A stretch of 64,000 bases of DNA from the NCBI GenBank assembly GCA_943371965.1, contig CALRWV020000005.1, forward strand, positions 62,001-126,000, in the 5' to 3' direction. The translations under genes and the position numbers were made by a program. Of the stretch, positions 24,387 to 33,001 are shown one piece after another. Source of the DNA: CALRWV02 sp943371965 (lineage in GTDB: Bacteria; Bacteroidota; JABWAT01). The notes under the pieces are model-generated. The model was given only the letters and a program-made list of their open reading frames with translations. It ran no database searches and was not told the origin of the DNA. The stretch's first letter is position 1, and each line of letters starts with the position of its first letter.

Positions 24387-25861
24387 TTTTCAAAACAAAT
24401 CCTGACGAAATCCAGAATTATCTGATTGATACCAGCGGACTGAAATCGGAAAATATTCAGGGTGTTTATATTCCTGAAAATTACGATGAAGTCAGCACAG
24501 TTTTGAAAAAAGCGAACGAATCCAAAACACAGGTGACAGTTTCAGGAAACGGAACCGGCACAACGGGTGGAAGAATTGCAAAATCCGGTTTCCTGTTAGG
24601 TACTGATAAACTGAATAAAATTACGGAGATCAGCAAAGAGGGTAAATTTGTCAGGTCACAACCCGGTGTGATTTTGCGTGATCTTCAGAATTATGCAGAA
24701 GAATCCGGATTAATGTACCCACCTGATCCAACTGAAAGAAATGCTTTTGTTGGTGGAACAATTGCAACCAATGCAAGTGGAGCAAGAACTTACAAATACG
24801 GATCTACACGGGTTTGGGTTGAGGAAATTACGGTCATCCTGCCTCAAGGTGATAAAATTATAATTCACCGTGGAGAGACCATTGCAGAAAACAGAATACT
24901 GAATTTCAAATCAGATGAACGATCCTATTCTGTTCCGATCCCTGAATATAAAATGCCTGACATTAAACATGCGGCGGGATATTTTGCTTCTTCTGACATG
25001 GATTTGATAGATCTTTTTATTGGTTCAGAAGGTACATTAGGCGTTATTGTTGAAGCAAAACTGAAACTCATTCCTAAAATCGAAAAAATATTCAGCGGTG
25101 TTTTGTTTTTTTCAAATGAAACCAATCTGTTGAATTTTGTTGACTCAGCAATTATTGTTTCAGAAAAAAACAAACAAAATCCTGATCATATTTCTGCCTG
25201 TTCAATTGAATTTTTTGATGAACAATCCCTCATCTTCCTTTCGAAGAAATATCCTCAAACTCCTTCCGGTTCAAAAGGAGCCATTTTATTTGAGCAGGAA
25301 TGCAATTCCAAAAATGAAGAACAGTTGCTTGAAGAATGGTTCAATCTTGCTGTTGAGCACGAAGCACTGATTGATGTTTCCTGGTTTGCCCAAAACCAGA
25401 AAGATCTGGATTTTTTTAAAGAGTACCGACATGCCCTTCCTTCGCAGATCAATGAATTCCTGTCACGCAACAACGTAAAAAAAATAAGTTCCGATATTGC
25501 AGTTCCTGAAAACAAATTCAGGGAACTTATGAAAATTTATCACGAAAAACTGGACAACAGTTCATTCAAGTTTGTGATTTTTGGTCATATCGGAAATTAT
25601 CATCTGCACACCAATATTCTTCCTCACAACGAAACGGAATTTCTGCTGGGAAAAGAAGTTTACAAATCTTTTATTGATGAGTCAATCAAAATGGGAGGAA
25701 CCATTTCTGCAGAACACGGAGTGGGAAAAGTTAAAGTTCCTTATTTGGTTGATATGTTGGGCGAAAAAGGTGTCAGACAAATGGCAGCAATAAAAAAAGT
25801 TCTTGACCCCAATAATATTCTTGGAATTGGTACACTGATTCCTGCTGAATATTTGAATTGA
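24383..25861 (+). CDS. FAD-linked oxidase, GlcD/D-lactate dehydrogenase type
   Basis: 492 residues. N-terminal PCMH FAD-binding domain (about 25-230): VTVSGNGTGTTGGRI, then PDPTERNAFVGGTIATNASGAR and DLFIGSEGTLGVI, all typical of GlcD/D-lactate/D-2-hydroxyglutarate dehydrogenases. The C-terminal FAD-oxidase domain contains GHIGNYHLHTNILP and the GG.ISAEHGVG motif near residue 440. It oxidises a 2-hydroxyacid to the 2-oxoacid with electrons going to a quinone or carrier protein. There is no GlcE/GlcF partner and no fused Fe-S domain. Substrate is uncertain; D-lactate or glycolate are likeliest. It overlaps the gene before it by four bases. Confidence 0.92.
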   Translation: MIFKTNPDEIQNYLIDTSGLKSENIQGVYIPENYDEVSTVLKKANESKTQVTVSGNGTGTTGGRIAKSGFLLGTDKLNKITEISKEGKFVRSQPGVILRDLQNYAEESGLMYPPDPTERNAFVGGTIATNASGARTYKYGSTRVWVEEITVILPQGDKIIIHRGETIAENRILNFKSDERSYSVPIPEYKMPDIKHAAGYFASSDMDLIDLFIGSEGTLGVIVEAKLKLIPKIEKIFSGVLFFSNETNLLNFVDSAIIVSEKNKQNPDHISACSIEFFDEQSLIFLSKKYPQTPSGSKGAILFEQECNSKNEEQLLEEWFNLAVEHEALIDVSWFAQNQKDLDFFKEYRHALPSQINEFLSRNNVKKISSDIAVPENKFRELMKIYHEKLDNSSFKFVIFGHIGNYHLHTNILPHNETEFLLGKEVYKSFIDESIKMGGTISAEHGVGKVKVPYLVDMLGEKGVRQMAAIKKVLDPNNILGIGTLIPAEYLN

Positions 25862-26087
25862 GAAAAAAGAAAAACTGGTACCTCACGGTTGATATCAGTT
25901 TTATCATCGATCCTGAAATTGAAAGTCCTTCCATAAATAATAAATAAATTGTTCAGTTCCTTTACAGTTCTGTAAAAAATCTTGACACATTTTTCAGGAA
26001 ACTGCACTGAAATCCCGTCTGAAAATCAAAATATGAATCTGGTACAATAATTGGCAATGAATAATCAACCAGGCAAAGGGGATTATT

Positions 26088-26684
26088 TTGAAATCAATAG
26101 TTACCGAATCAATCATTATCATTTTAAGCTATCTTATTGGATGCTTTTCAACTGGATATTATCTGATCAGATTCAGAAAAAAAACAGATATCAGGAACAC
26201 AGGAAGTAAAAGTACGGGAGCTACCAACGCTGGTCGTTTATTGGGAACATCCGGGTTTCTGCTTACTTTTTTTGGAGATATGCTGAAAGGTGCAATTGCA
26301 ATCTGGATCCCACTTTATTTTCACTCAGATCAACTTGTTACGTCATTATCACTGATAGCAGTGGTTGCCGGACATATTTGGCCTTTTCAGTTGGGGTTAA
26401 AAGGGGGAAAAGGAATAGCTGTTCTATTTGGTGCTTTGCTCGTTTACGATTATTGGCTGCTTCTTTTTACGGCAGTTGTATTTGTTCTGATTTTTCTACT
26501 TTCAAGAGAATTTGTTTTAAGCGGGTTGATTGCCATTACCATGATGCCTGTAGCAAAACTGGTAACTGATGATTCTGTTTTCAATGCGTTTGGAATCATC
26601 ATGGTGAGTTATCTTATCGTGTTTGCACACAGGGAAAATATACAGCAGATTTTAAACAACGAAAACAAAGAGAGGCTAAAATGA
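26088..26684 (+). CDS. plsY: Glycerol-3-phosphate acyltransferase PlsY
   Basis: 198 residues from TTG 26088, with AAGGGG six bases upstream. PlsY moves an acyl group from acyl-phosphate to glycerol-3-phosphate at the inner membrane, the first step of phospholipid synthesis. About five membrane segments are present. The three PlsY motifs are seen: GCFSTGYYLIR with GSKSTGATNAGR, the GHIWPFQLGLKGGKGIA block, and VFAHRENI near the end. The downstream GNAT-aminotransferase fusion begins inside its last codons (ATGA), so the two are translationally coupled. Confidence 0.95.
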   Translation: MKSIVTESIIIILSYLIGCFSTGYYLIRFRKKTDIRNTGSKSTGATNAGRLLGTSGFLLTFFGDMLKGAIAIWIPLYFHSDQLVTSLSLIAVVAGHIWPFQLGLKGGKGIAVLFGALLVYDYWLLLFTAVVFVLIFLLSREFVLSGLIAITMMPVAKLVTDDSVFNAFGIIMVSYLIVFAHRENIQQILNNENKERLK

Positions 26685-28315
26685 AAAATACTGACGACGG
26701 TAAAATCGAAAATCTGATTTTTAAAATTGCGGACCATCAGTCGGAATTTGATCAGATCAACAGATTGAATTATGAAACATTTGTTGAAGAAATTCCGCAA
26801 CATAAAATGAATACATCCAAAATTCTGGTTGATAAATTTCATGATCAGAACACTTACATTATCTGTGTTGATGGAACTGCGCTGATTGGTATGCTGGCTG
26901 TTAGGGGGCAGCGTCCCTTTTCACTGGATTACAAACTCGAAAATCTGGATTCTTATTTACCTGATGGAAAATCAGTCTGTGAAATCAGATTGCTTTCAGT
27001 GAGGAAAGAATACCGCCACACCGGAATATTTTCTGGACTAATGAAAGCAACAATGAATTTCTGCGACCAAAACAATTTTGATATGGCAGTGATTTCAGGA
27101 ACTCTCCGTCAATTGAAACTTTATTATCATTTGGGTTTTGTTCCATTCGGTCCGGTTGTTGGAACAAAAGAAGCAGGTTTTCAGCCAATGTATTTAACAA
27201 GTGAGCAATTGAAAAAATCAATTCAGATTAAAAATGAAAAATCGGAATCAAAGAAAAAACAGAAATCTGAAATCAGTTTTTTGCCTGGTCCTGTGAATAT
27301 TTCCAAAGAAGTACAGGAATCATTTTTCCAAACTGCAGTTTCACACCGTTCGCCCCAATTCATGGACACCTTTTCAGATACAAAAAAAGTGCTGTGTGAA
27401 CTCGTAAATGCAAAAAAAGTTGAACTCTTTCTCGGATCAGGAACTCATGCCAATGATATCGTTGCAGGTCAGATCTCACAGATTGAAGGAAATGGAATTG
27501 TGTTAAGCAACGGAGAATTCGGTGAAAGATTGATTGACCATGCAGAACGGTTCTCGCTGAAATTTATATCAATCAAGGAAGAGTGGGGAAATAAATTCAG
27601 GAAAGAAAGAATTAAAAATGTGCTTGACTCGTTTCCTGAAGTAAAATGGTTATGGGCTGTTCATTGTGAAACTTCAACCGGAATGCTGAATGATATTGAA
27701 CTGCTCAAATCAATCTGCCGAGAAAGGGGAATTCTGTTGTGCCTTGATTGTATCAGCTCGATTGGAAATGTTGAGGTCGATTTGAAAAACGTTTATCTGA
27801 CTTCCTGTGTCAGCGGAAAGGCACTTGAATCATTCTGCGGTATTTCAATGGTTTTTTACAATCATGAACTTCAACAGTCATCCAAAATGCTGCCACGATT
27901 TCTTGATTTGAAAAATTATGCTGATCATGACGGCGTTCCTTTTACCATGTCTTCAAATCTGATAGATGCACTTTATACAGCAGTGAGAAAAATGAAACTT
28001 AAACAGAAAATGATCAATGTTGAACGTGCTTCAAAGCTGATGAGAAAAACTCTAACGGATATGGGACACAGACTTTTGCTGAGACACGAAGATTCACTGA
28101 ATGCAGTCATTACGGTTCAACTTGATAAAAGTTTGAATTCAGAACAGGCAGCAATGAAACTGAAGGAACAGGGAATACTGGTCAGTTATGGAAGCAATTA
28201 CCTGCTTGAAAGAAACTGGATTCAATTTTGTCTGATGACAGATTTCACTCTTGAAGAAATTGAAAATGTAATTGAAATAATGAAATGCGTTTTGAATGAA
28301 AAAGTATCAGCATGA
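26681..28315 (+). CDS. GNAT/autoinducer-synthase-like acyltransferase fused to class-V aminotransferase
   Basis: 544 residues in two parts. Residues ~10-175 look like a GNAT-fold acyltransferase, closest in style to N-acyl amino acid synthases or LuxI-like proteins: ETFVEEIPQH (32-41), a central strand with GTALIGMLAVRG, CEIRLLSVRKEYRHTGI (the acyl-CoA loop) and LKLYYHLGFVPFG. A Lys-rich linker (183-197) leads to a class-V PLP aminotransferase (198-544) beginning FLPGPVNIS, with SHRSP, GSGTHAND, CLDCISS and the PLP lysine Lys380 in SGKALE, as in alanine-glyoxylate/phosphonate transaminases. It overlaps plsY by four bases. Inferred role: making an amino-containing product and acylating it, possibly for an aminolipid. 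Confidence 0.85.
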   Translation: MKNTDDGKIENLIFKIADHQSEFDQINRLNYETFVEEIPQHKMNTSKILVDKFHDQNTYIICVDGTALIGMLAVRGQRPFSLDYKLENLDSYLPDGKSVCEIRLLSVRKEYRHTGIFSGLMKATMNFCDQNNFDMAVISGTLRQLKLYYHLGFVPFGPVVGTKEAGFQPMYLTSEQLKKSIQIKNEKSESKKKQKSEISFLPGPVNISKEVQESFFQTAVSHRSPQFMDTFSDTKKVLCELVNAKKVELFLGSGTHANDIVAGQISQIEGNGIVLSNGEFGERLIDHAERFSLKFISIKEEWGNKFRKERIKNVLDSFPEVKWLWAVHCETSTGMLNDIELLKSICRERGILLCLDCISSIGNVEVDLKNVYLTSCVSGKALESFCGISMVFYNHELQQSSKMLPRFLDLKNYADHDGVPFTMSSNLIDALYTAVRKMKLKQKMINVERASKLMRKTLTDMGHRLLLRHEDSLNAVITVQLDKSLNSEQAAMKLKEQGILVSYGSNYLLERNWIQFCLMTDFTLEEIENVIEIMKCVLNEKVSA

Positions 28316-28322
28316 ATAAAAC

Positions 28323-28946
28323 TCAACAACCGTAATTTCCCGACTTTTTTGTTTTGGGTTGATCATGCTGGTTGGGTTTAGCTGATTCTTTCTCTAAAGG
28401 TGATTTGGAGATTTGTTTGTTTGGGTTCACTACAGGTTTCCCTCCAAAAAAGAAACTTACTCTTTTCGCTTTTGAAACAACCAGTTTTTCTTCGGAGCTT
28501 GGATTTTCGGGAATTTCAGGAAACAGGATTTCATTTTTCCATGCATCCAAGCCGCCTTTAAGGGAATAAACATCAAGACCTTTTTCTTTCAGAAGAATCC
28601 AAATCTGCGCAGCATGAATTCCTCCTTCTGAATAAAGAATGATAGTTTCCTTTTTGGTGAATTTGGTTTTAATCAAATCATTGATGGAAATGTTTTCAGA
28701 ATTGGGAATGTGATAATCAGGATATTCTTTTGGACTGCGTAAATCAAAGATTCTCAGATTCTGTTTTTTTCGCATCAGCGAATCGGCAAGTTCCTGAACG
28801 GTGAAATGATCATTTTCAGATTCGATCAGTTCTGCAATTTTCAACGACTCAATTTTTGTTTGATTATTGCCATCAACTATCAGAGCAAAAAAGCCAAGAG
28901 TCAGAGCAGTATAAGCTAGTATTTTCAAATAATTGGATGGGTTCAT
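28323..28946 (-). CDS. Membrane-anchored rhodanese-like protein lacking the active-site cysteine
   Basis: 207 residues: one N-terminal hydrophobic anchor (about 8-24), a rhodanese domain (about 45-140) with RIFDLRSPKEYPDYHIPNS and LKGGLDAWKN, then a Lys/Pro/Ser-rich tail. The active-site loop, normally CxxGxR, reads YSEGGIH, with Ser106 where the persulfide Cys should be, so it cannot act as a normal sulfurtransferase. The only cysteine is the very last residue (NYGC). It may bind sulfur substrates or a partner without catalysis. It is the last gene of the sulfur operon, one base after the preceding gene. Confidence 0.82.
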   Translation of the reverse strand: MNPSNYLKILAYTALTLGFFALIVDGNNQTKIESLKIAELIESENDHFTVQELADSLMRKKQNLRIFDLRSPKEYPDYHIPNSENISINDLIKTKFTKKETIILYSEGGIHAAQIWILLKEKGLDVYSLKGGLDAWKNEILFPEIPENPSSEEKLVVSKAKRVSFFFGGKPVVNPNKQISKSPLEKESAKPNQHDQPKTKKSGNYGC

Positions 28947-28947
28947 G

Positions 28948-29535
28948 TTATGAATTTCCGAATTTCTTTTCAGACCATTCAGCAGCTTTAAAACCTGCTA
29001 AAGCAATTATAACAACTGAGAAAACGATTGCTCCCATTGAGACATTGAAAAAATCATAAAGAGTGACTTTACCCATCGAAGTTGAATTGTAGAATTCACT
29101 GATCAATGGAAAACTTTCTCCGAACAGAATAATTCCGGCAAATAGCCCTGCAAGTAAAAATAGCCCATCAATTTTACCGATTGATATTGCCACACACGAA
29201 GTTCCTGGACACAAACCCCCGATAACAAATCCTGCACCAAAAATAAGTCCTCCAATCAATTGTGGAAGTACAAAGGTTGGGGTAATATAAATTTGTGAAA
29301 GATCGATCAAACCAAACCACGACAGCCAGAACAAGCCTAACAAAGTGGTAATGATTGCAGTGAACATCACTTTAAACACGGTCATGTCTGAAAAATAAAA
29401 TTGCGCTGTCAGTTTCCGTGCGTCACCCAATCCTCCGCTTTCGAGAAAAAAGCCAAAGGAAATTCCAATCAGGAATGCAATTGCCAAACTGAAGTTATCA
29501 CTGATGAATCCGAAACTGTAAAAAGGTGCATTCAT
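28948..29535 (-). CDS. YeeE/YedE-family sulfur transporter half, second copy
   Basis: 195 residues from ATG 29535, which overlaps the stop of the previous gene (ATGA); AGGAAG precedes it. The protein has about five membrane segments. The DUF395 signature GGLCPGTSC (in VIGGLCPGTSCVAIS), with its conserved cysteines, lies about midway; in YeeE-type thiosulfate importers such cysteines relay the substrate. It is about half the length of a full YeeE, so it probably pairs with the preceding gene product. Context with sulfurtransferases supports uptake of thiosulfate or another sulfur compound (inferred). Confidence 0.88.
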   Translation of the reverse strand: MNAPFYSFGFISDNFSLAIAFLIGISFGFFLESGGLGDARKLTAQFYFSDMTVFKVMFTAIITTLLGLFWLSWFGLIDLSQIYITPTFVLPQLIGGLIFGAGFVIGGLCPGTSCVAISIGKIDGLFLLAGLFAGIILFGESFPLISEFYNSTSMGKVTLYDFFNVSMGAIVFSVVIIALAGFKAAEWSEKKFGNS

Positions 29536-30074
29536 AACCATTGCTTCCTGACAAAATATGCAACTGAATAAGCGCCAATAAAAAGAGAAATCATAAAAAT
29601 CCAACTTCCAAGATTAAGAACTGCGCCACCAGTCAGGGCTTGACCGCTGGTACAGCCACGTGCCAGTTTGGAACCGAATCCCATTATTATTCCACCAACA
29701 AATGCCAATAGAAATCTTTTCCCTTTTGAAATATTAGGTCCTTTATCAACAGATTTCCTGATCCGTTTTCCAATAATTCCGGAAATAAATCCGCCAATAA
29801 AAACACCTGCAATTTCATACACAAGCCAGTTGTTTAAAGGATTTTCAGATTCGTCTAAATAATGTGAGTAAAATGGACTTGAAGAAACATGATCCGGTGA
29901 AATCAAATTGATGAACTGTGTTGCAAGTGAAGAAAATGCACCTGAAGCACCGAGACCTCTTCCCATAATAACATAAGAAGAAAGCAACACAAGACCCAAT
30001 CCAATTCCTGCCAAGTAAGGGTTCATGAAAGGTTTGGGTGTTGATTCTGATAATCGACCTGTTAGGATTTTCAT
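29532..30074 (-). CDS. YeeE/YedE-family sulfur transporter half, first copy
   Basis: 180 residues from ATG 30074, which overlaps the stop of the double rhodanese (ATGA). Four or five membrane segments. The family motif appears as GFGSKLARGCTSGQALTGGA near residue 135, with the conserved Cys. An extramembrane loop (about residues 65-85) is Ser/His/Tyr-rich. YeeE proteins have a duplicated internal architecture; here the two halves are separate genes in tandem with overlapping stops and starts, as seen in many FCB and proteobacterial YedE pairs. Confidence 0.88.
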   Translation of the reverse strand: MKILTGRLSESTPKPFMNPYLAGIGLGLVLLSSYVIMGRGLGASGAFSSLATQFINLISPDHVSSSPFYSHYLDESENPLNNWLVYEIAGVFIGGFISGIIGKRIRKSVDKGPNISKGKRFLLAFVGGIIMGFGSKLARGCTSGQALTGGAVLNLGSWIFMISLFIGAYSVAYFVRKQWL

Positions 30075-31030
30075 TTTTTCTGATCCTGAACAACCATTCC
30101 AGTTACAGGTAAATCTTTTCTTTTGTCCCATTCCTGATAAGATCCATCGTACAGACTGGTTTTGTATCCCAACAATTTTGCAACAAAGAAATTGACAGTT
30201 GCCTTCTGACCAACCATGCAATAATTGATTACATACTGATCTTTTGAAATTCCGTTTTCTGAAAAAATTGATTCAAGTTCCTTTTGTGATTTGAAATAGT
30301 GGGGAATGGAATCAGTTGTAAAATCGGTGAAAGGAATACTGATTGCTCCGGTAATGTGACCGGGGCGATCATAAAATGTCATAACAGTTCCATCGGGTTT
30401 TGTCCAGGTATTGTCTTCACCGGTATAGAGTTCAGTTTCCCGTCCATCTACAACTGCAACATTCGGATTGTTCAGATTTTCCTTTAACCAGTCAGCTTTG
30501 ACTACAAAATTGTCTTGCGGTTTTCCATGAATATTTCCGGGTTTGATTACTGTAATTTCAGAAGTGGTTTTAAATCCATCTTTTTTCCATGCCGGAAGTC
30601 CGCCATCAAGAATGGAAGTCTGGTTTCTGAAACCGAGATAATCCAAAGTGAAAAAAACACGCGTTGTCGGACTTACCCAATCCAATCCGTAATATAAAAC
30701 AACTTTTGAATTCTGATTGACACCCAAATTCTGAAATGTGGAATCCAGTTTGGAAAGCGATGGAATTTCAAGACTTAAACCGGATCTTCTTGGAGTTGAA
30801 ATCATGTCGAGTGAAATGAAATGAGCACCGGGAATATGTTCTTTTTCGAATTTATCATTCTCCCCAATTTCAAGAATTACCAGATCAGGATCATTCAGAT
30901 GTGCAGAGAGCCATTTGGTGGATACAATAACTCCGTTTCCATCAGCATGGGCAGACAGGTTCAGCGAAAAACCTAACAGCAGTAATGAAGCAACCAATTC
31001 AATCAGACGGTTTGAGTATTTGGATTTCAT
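30071..31030 (-). CDS. Exported double-rhodanese sulfurtransferase
   Basis: 319 residues. Signal peptide to about residue 28. Two tandem rhodanese domains: an inactive first (about 32-160; FEKEHIPGAHFISLD, LDGGLPAWKK), and a catalytic second (about 170-310) with VVDGRETELYTG, GHITGAISIP and the active-site loop YCMVGQKA, whose Cys271 would carry the persulfide. This is the thiosulfate/3-mercaptopyruvate sulfurtransferase (SseA/TST) layout, but exported. It leads the operon with two YeeE-type permeases and a Cys-less rhodanese, so it probably processes sulfur substrates in the periplasm before uptake. AAAGGAA lies ahead of the ATG. Confidence 0.92.
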   Translation of the reverse strand: MKSKYSNRLIELVASLLLLGFSLNLSAHADGNGVIVSTKWLSAHLNDPDLVILEIGENDKFEKEHIPGAHFISLDMISTPRRSGLSLEIPSLSKLDSTFQNLGVNQNSKVVLYYGLDWVSPTTRVFFTLDYLGFRNQTSILDGGLPAWKKDGFKTTSEITVIKPGNIHGKPQDNFVVKADWLKENLNNPNVAVVDGRETELYTGEDNTWTKPDGTVMTFYDRPGHITGAISIPFTDFTTDSIPHYFKSQKELESIFSENGISKDQYVINYCMVGQKATVNFFVAKLLGYKTSLYDGSYQEWDKRKDLPVTGMVVQDQKK

Positions 31031-31191
31031 TTCAGTTCCTTTCAGTAAATCAGGATTTGTGTTTTAAATAAGAATCTGTTTCTGACAGTTGCAAAGTCAG
31101 GCTGATTGGTTAAAATTACAACTAATTTAGATAAACAGGTCAATTTCCTCGACAGGTTAAGCCAATTTAAAACATTTTGAAAAACTTGTTG

Positions 31192-31199
31192 TATTTTTA
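31192..31199 (+). promoter_or_regulatory. -7-like box (TATTTTTA) upstream of the LytS-type kinase
   Basis: TATTTTTA resembles TAnnTTTG with A in the last position and sits 32 bases before the ATG at 31232. No well-placed -33 element is seen. The 201-base gap also contains the divergent promoter of the sulfur operon. Confidence 0.3.
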
Positions 31200-31231
31200 C
31201 TTTACTGCCAATAATAATTGATGAATCTGAT

Positions 31232-32248
31232 ATGAATTATAAAAAAACTTTACTGATTTCACAGCTTTTCTTCTGGATTGGATATATCCTGTTTTATACC
31301 CTTTATGAAGCATCATGGATTGGATTTGAACAGTCTTTCTACTCGACTCTGACCAAAACCCTTTTTACTGTTGCAATAGTCTATACAAATGCACTTTATT
31401 TTTTCCCTGCATATCTTAAAGACAAAAACCTTCTTAAATTCATTTCGCTTTCATTTGTATTTCTCTGTGCTTGTGTTCTTCTAAAGCGCTGCATAGAAGT
31501 TTACATCCTTGAAATTCCAAATGTACAAAAAGATTTTTTCCGCTGGTTGGTAATTTTATATTCATTTGCTACAGGTGTGATTGCGGTGGTAATAAGCACA
31601 CCTGTTAGATACACATTTGATTTTTTCCGGCTTCAGGCTGAACAGCAGTTAATCAAAAACCAGCAGCTTGAAACCGAAATGAAATATCTGAAACTTCAGA
31701 TCAATCCGCACTTTCTGTTCAATACCTTAAACAGTTTGCTTTATTTGACCCAGAAAAAATCGGATAATGCACCTGGAGTTGTTGAAAAACTTGCAAACCT
31801 GATGCGTTATATGCTTGAAAAAGAATCGGTGAAAGAAGTTCAGATTGGTGATGAAATAGAATTTCTGCATTCCTACTTGGAACTTGAAAAAATCAGGATT
31901 CCAAAAGTTGAGATTGAGTTTGACACCAAAAATATTTCCGGTGATTTGAAAGTGCCACCGATGCTGTTTCTGCCGATGGTTGAAAATGCATTTAAACATG
32001 GAATCGATAAAAGTGCATCCGATAATTTTGTGAAGTTGAAATTGTCTGACGAAAACAGTCAGATCGTTTTTACAGTTGAAAACAGATATCTGAAAAATGA
32101 GGAACCGGAAAATCACAGCGGCATTGGTCTTGATAATCTGAGGAAGCGTCTGAATCTTCTTTATCCCCACAGGTATTCACTTTTAAACACCATAACAAAT
32201 CAAAACAGTTATTTTGCTGAACTTAAAATACCTATCCATGAAAATTAA
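31232..32248 (+). CDS. LytS-family sensor histidine kinase
   Basis: 338 residues. Four N-terminal membrane helices (about 8-28, 38-60, 68-92, 105-125) without a recognisable extracellular sensor, a short coiled coil (130-152), then the His_kinase domain with QINPHFLFNTLN and phospho-acceptor His160. The ATP-binding lobe includes MVENAFKHGI (N box) and GIGLDNLRKRL. These kinases partner LytTR regulators, and one follows here with an 11-base overlap, so the pair is a two-component system. The stimulus is unknown. Confidence 0.94.
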   Translation: MNYKKTLLISQLFFWIGYILFYTLYEASWIGFEQSFYSTLTKTLFTVAIVYTNALYFFPAYLKDKNLLKFISLSFVFLCACVLLKRCIEVYILEIPNVQKDFFRWLVILYSFATGVIAVVISTPVRYTFDFFRLQAEQQLIKNQQLETEMKYLKLQINPHFLFNTLNSLLYLTQKKSDNAPGVVEKLANLMRYMLEKESVKEVQIGDEIEFLHSYLELEKIRIPKVEIEFDTKNISGDLKVPPMLFLPMVENAFKHGIDKSASDNFVKLKLSDENSQIVFTVENRYLKNEEPENHSGIGLDNLRKRLNLLYPHRYSLLNTITNQNSYFAELKIPIHEN

Positions 32249-32936
32249 CTGCATCATCATTGAAGACGAACCGTTGGCACAAAAGCTGATTGAGGATTAC
32301 ATCAGTCAGGTGGAATTTCTGAAACTGTCGGGAATATTTACAAATCCGGTTGAAGCAGTTCCATTTCTGAAAAAAGAAAATGTAGATCTTATTTTTCTCG
32401 ATATCGAAATGCCGAAAATCAACGGAATGGATTTTTTGGATATATTGGAAGACAGACCCGAAGTTATTTTCACAACGGCATATTCAAATTATGCAGTGAA
32501 AAGTTATGAAAAAAATGCATTGGATTATCTGCTGAAACCAATCAACTTTGAACGTTTTTTTTCTGCGGTGAATAAACATCCGCTTCTCAATAAGGAAAAC
32601 CGGACAGCAGAACCTGCGGATGGAAAATCCATTTTCATCAAGTCAGATAAAAACCTGATCAGACTGAATTACTCGGATATTTATTTTATTGAAGCAATGA
32701 AGGACTATGTTATTTTTCAAACTGAAAAGGAAAAGTACATTGTGTACCATACTCTGAAAAAACTCGAAGTTATTCTTCCCAAACAATTTATCCGGGTACA
32801 TTATTCACATATTGTCAACACGGAAAAAATACAGAAAATCAAAGACAATCAATTGTACGTTTTGAATATCCCGATTGCGGTAGGTTCTAAATACAAAGAT
32901 GGTTTGATGGAAATCATTAATAGGCAGATTATTTGA
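32238..32936 (+). CDS. LytTR-type response regulator
   Basis: 232 residues from ATG 32238, inside the last codons of the kinase. Receiver domain 1-115 with acidic IIEDEP, phospho-acceptor Asp55 in IFLDIEMPKING, TAYSNYAVKSYE and LLKPIN. LytTR DNA-binding domain about 128-230 (IFIKSDKNLIRLNYSDIYFIEAMKDYV, RVHYSHIVN). It would bind direct repeats near its targets once phosphorylated. Targets are not visible here. An imperfect hairpin follows its stop. Confidence 0.95.
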   Translation: MKINCIIIEDEPLAQKLIEDYISQVEFLKLSGIFTNPVEAVPFLKKENVDLIFLDIEMPKINGMDFLDILEDRPEVIFTTAYSNYAVKSYEKNALDYLLKPINFERFFSAVNKHPLLNKENRTAEPADGKSIFIKSDKNLIRLNYSDIYFIEAMKDYVIFQTEKEKYIVYHTLKKLEVILPKQFIRVHYSHIVNTEKIQKIKDNQLYVLNIPIAVGSKYKDGLMEIINRQII

Positions 32937-32938
32937 AG

Positions 32939-32978
32939 TTCCTCCCAAATTGACATTGAATCATCAACTTGAGAGGAA
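32939..32978. terminator. Imperfect hairpin between convergent genes
   Basis: TTCCTCCCAAATTGA (32939-32953) and TCAACTTGAGAGGAA (32964-32978) pair over 13 of 15 positions around a ten-base loop. It lies between the response-regulator stop (32936) and the lipoprotein stop (33002). The T-run is poor, so it is a moderate terminator candidate. Confidence 0.5.
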
Positions 32979-33001
32979 AATTCAGAACTGATAAAAATAG
33001 A

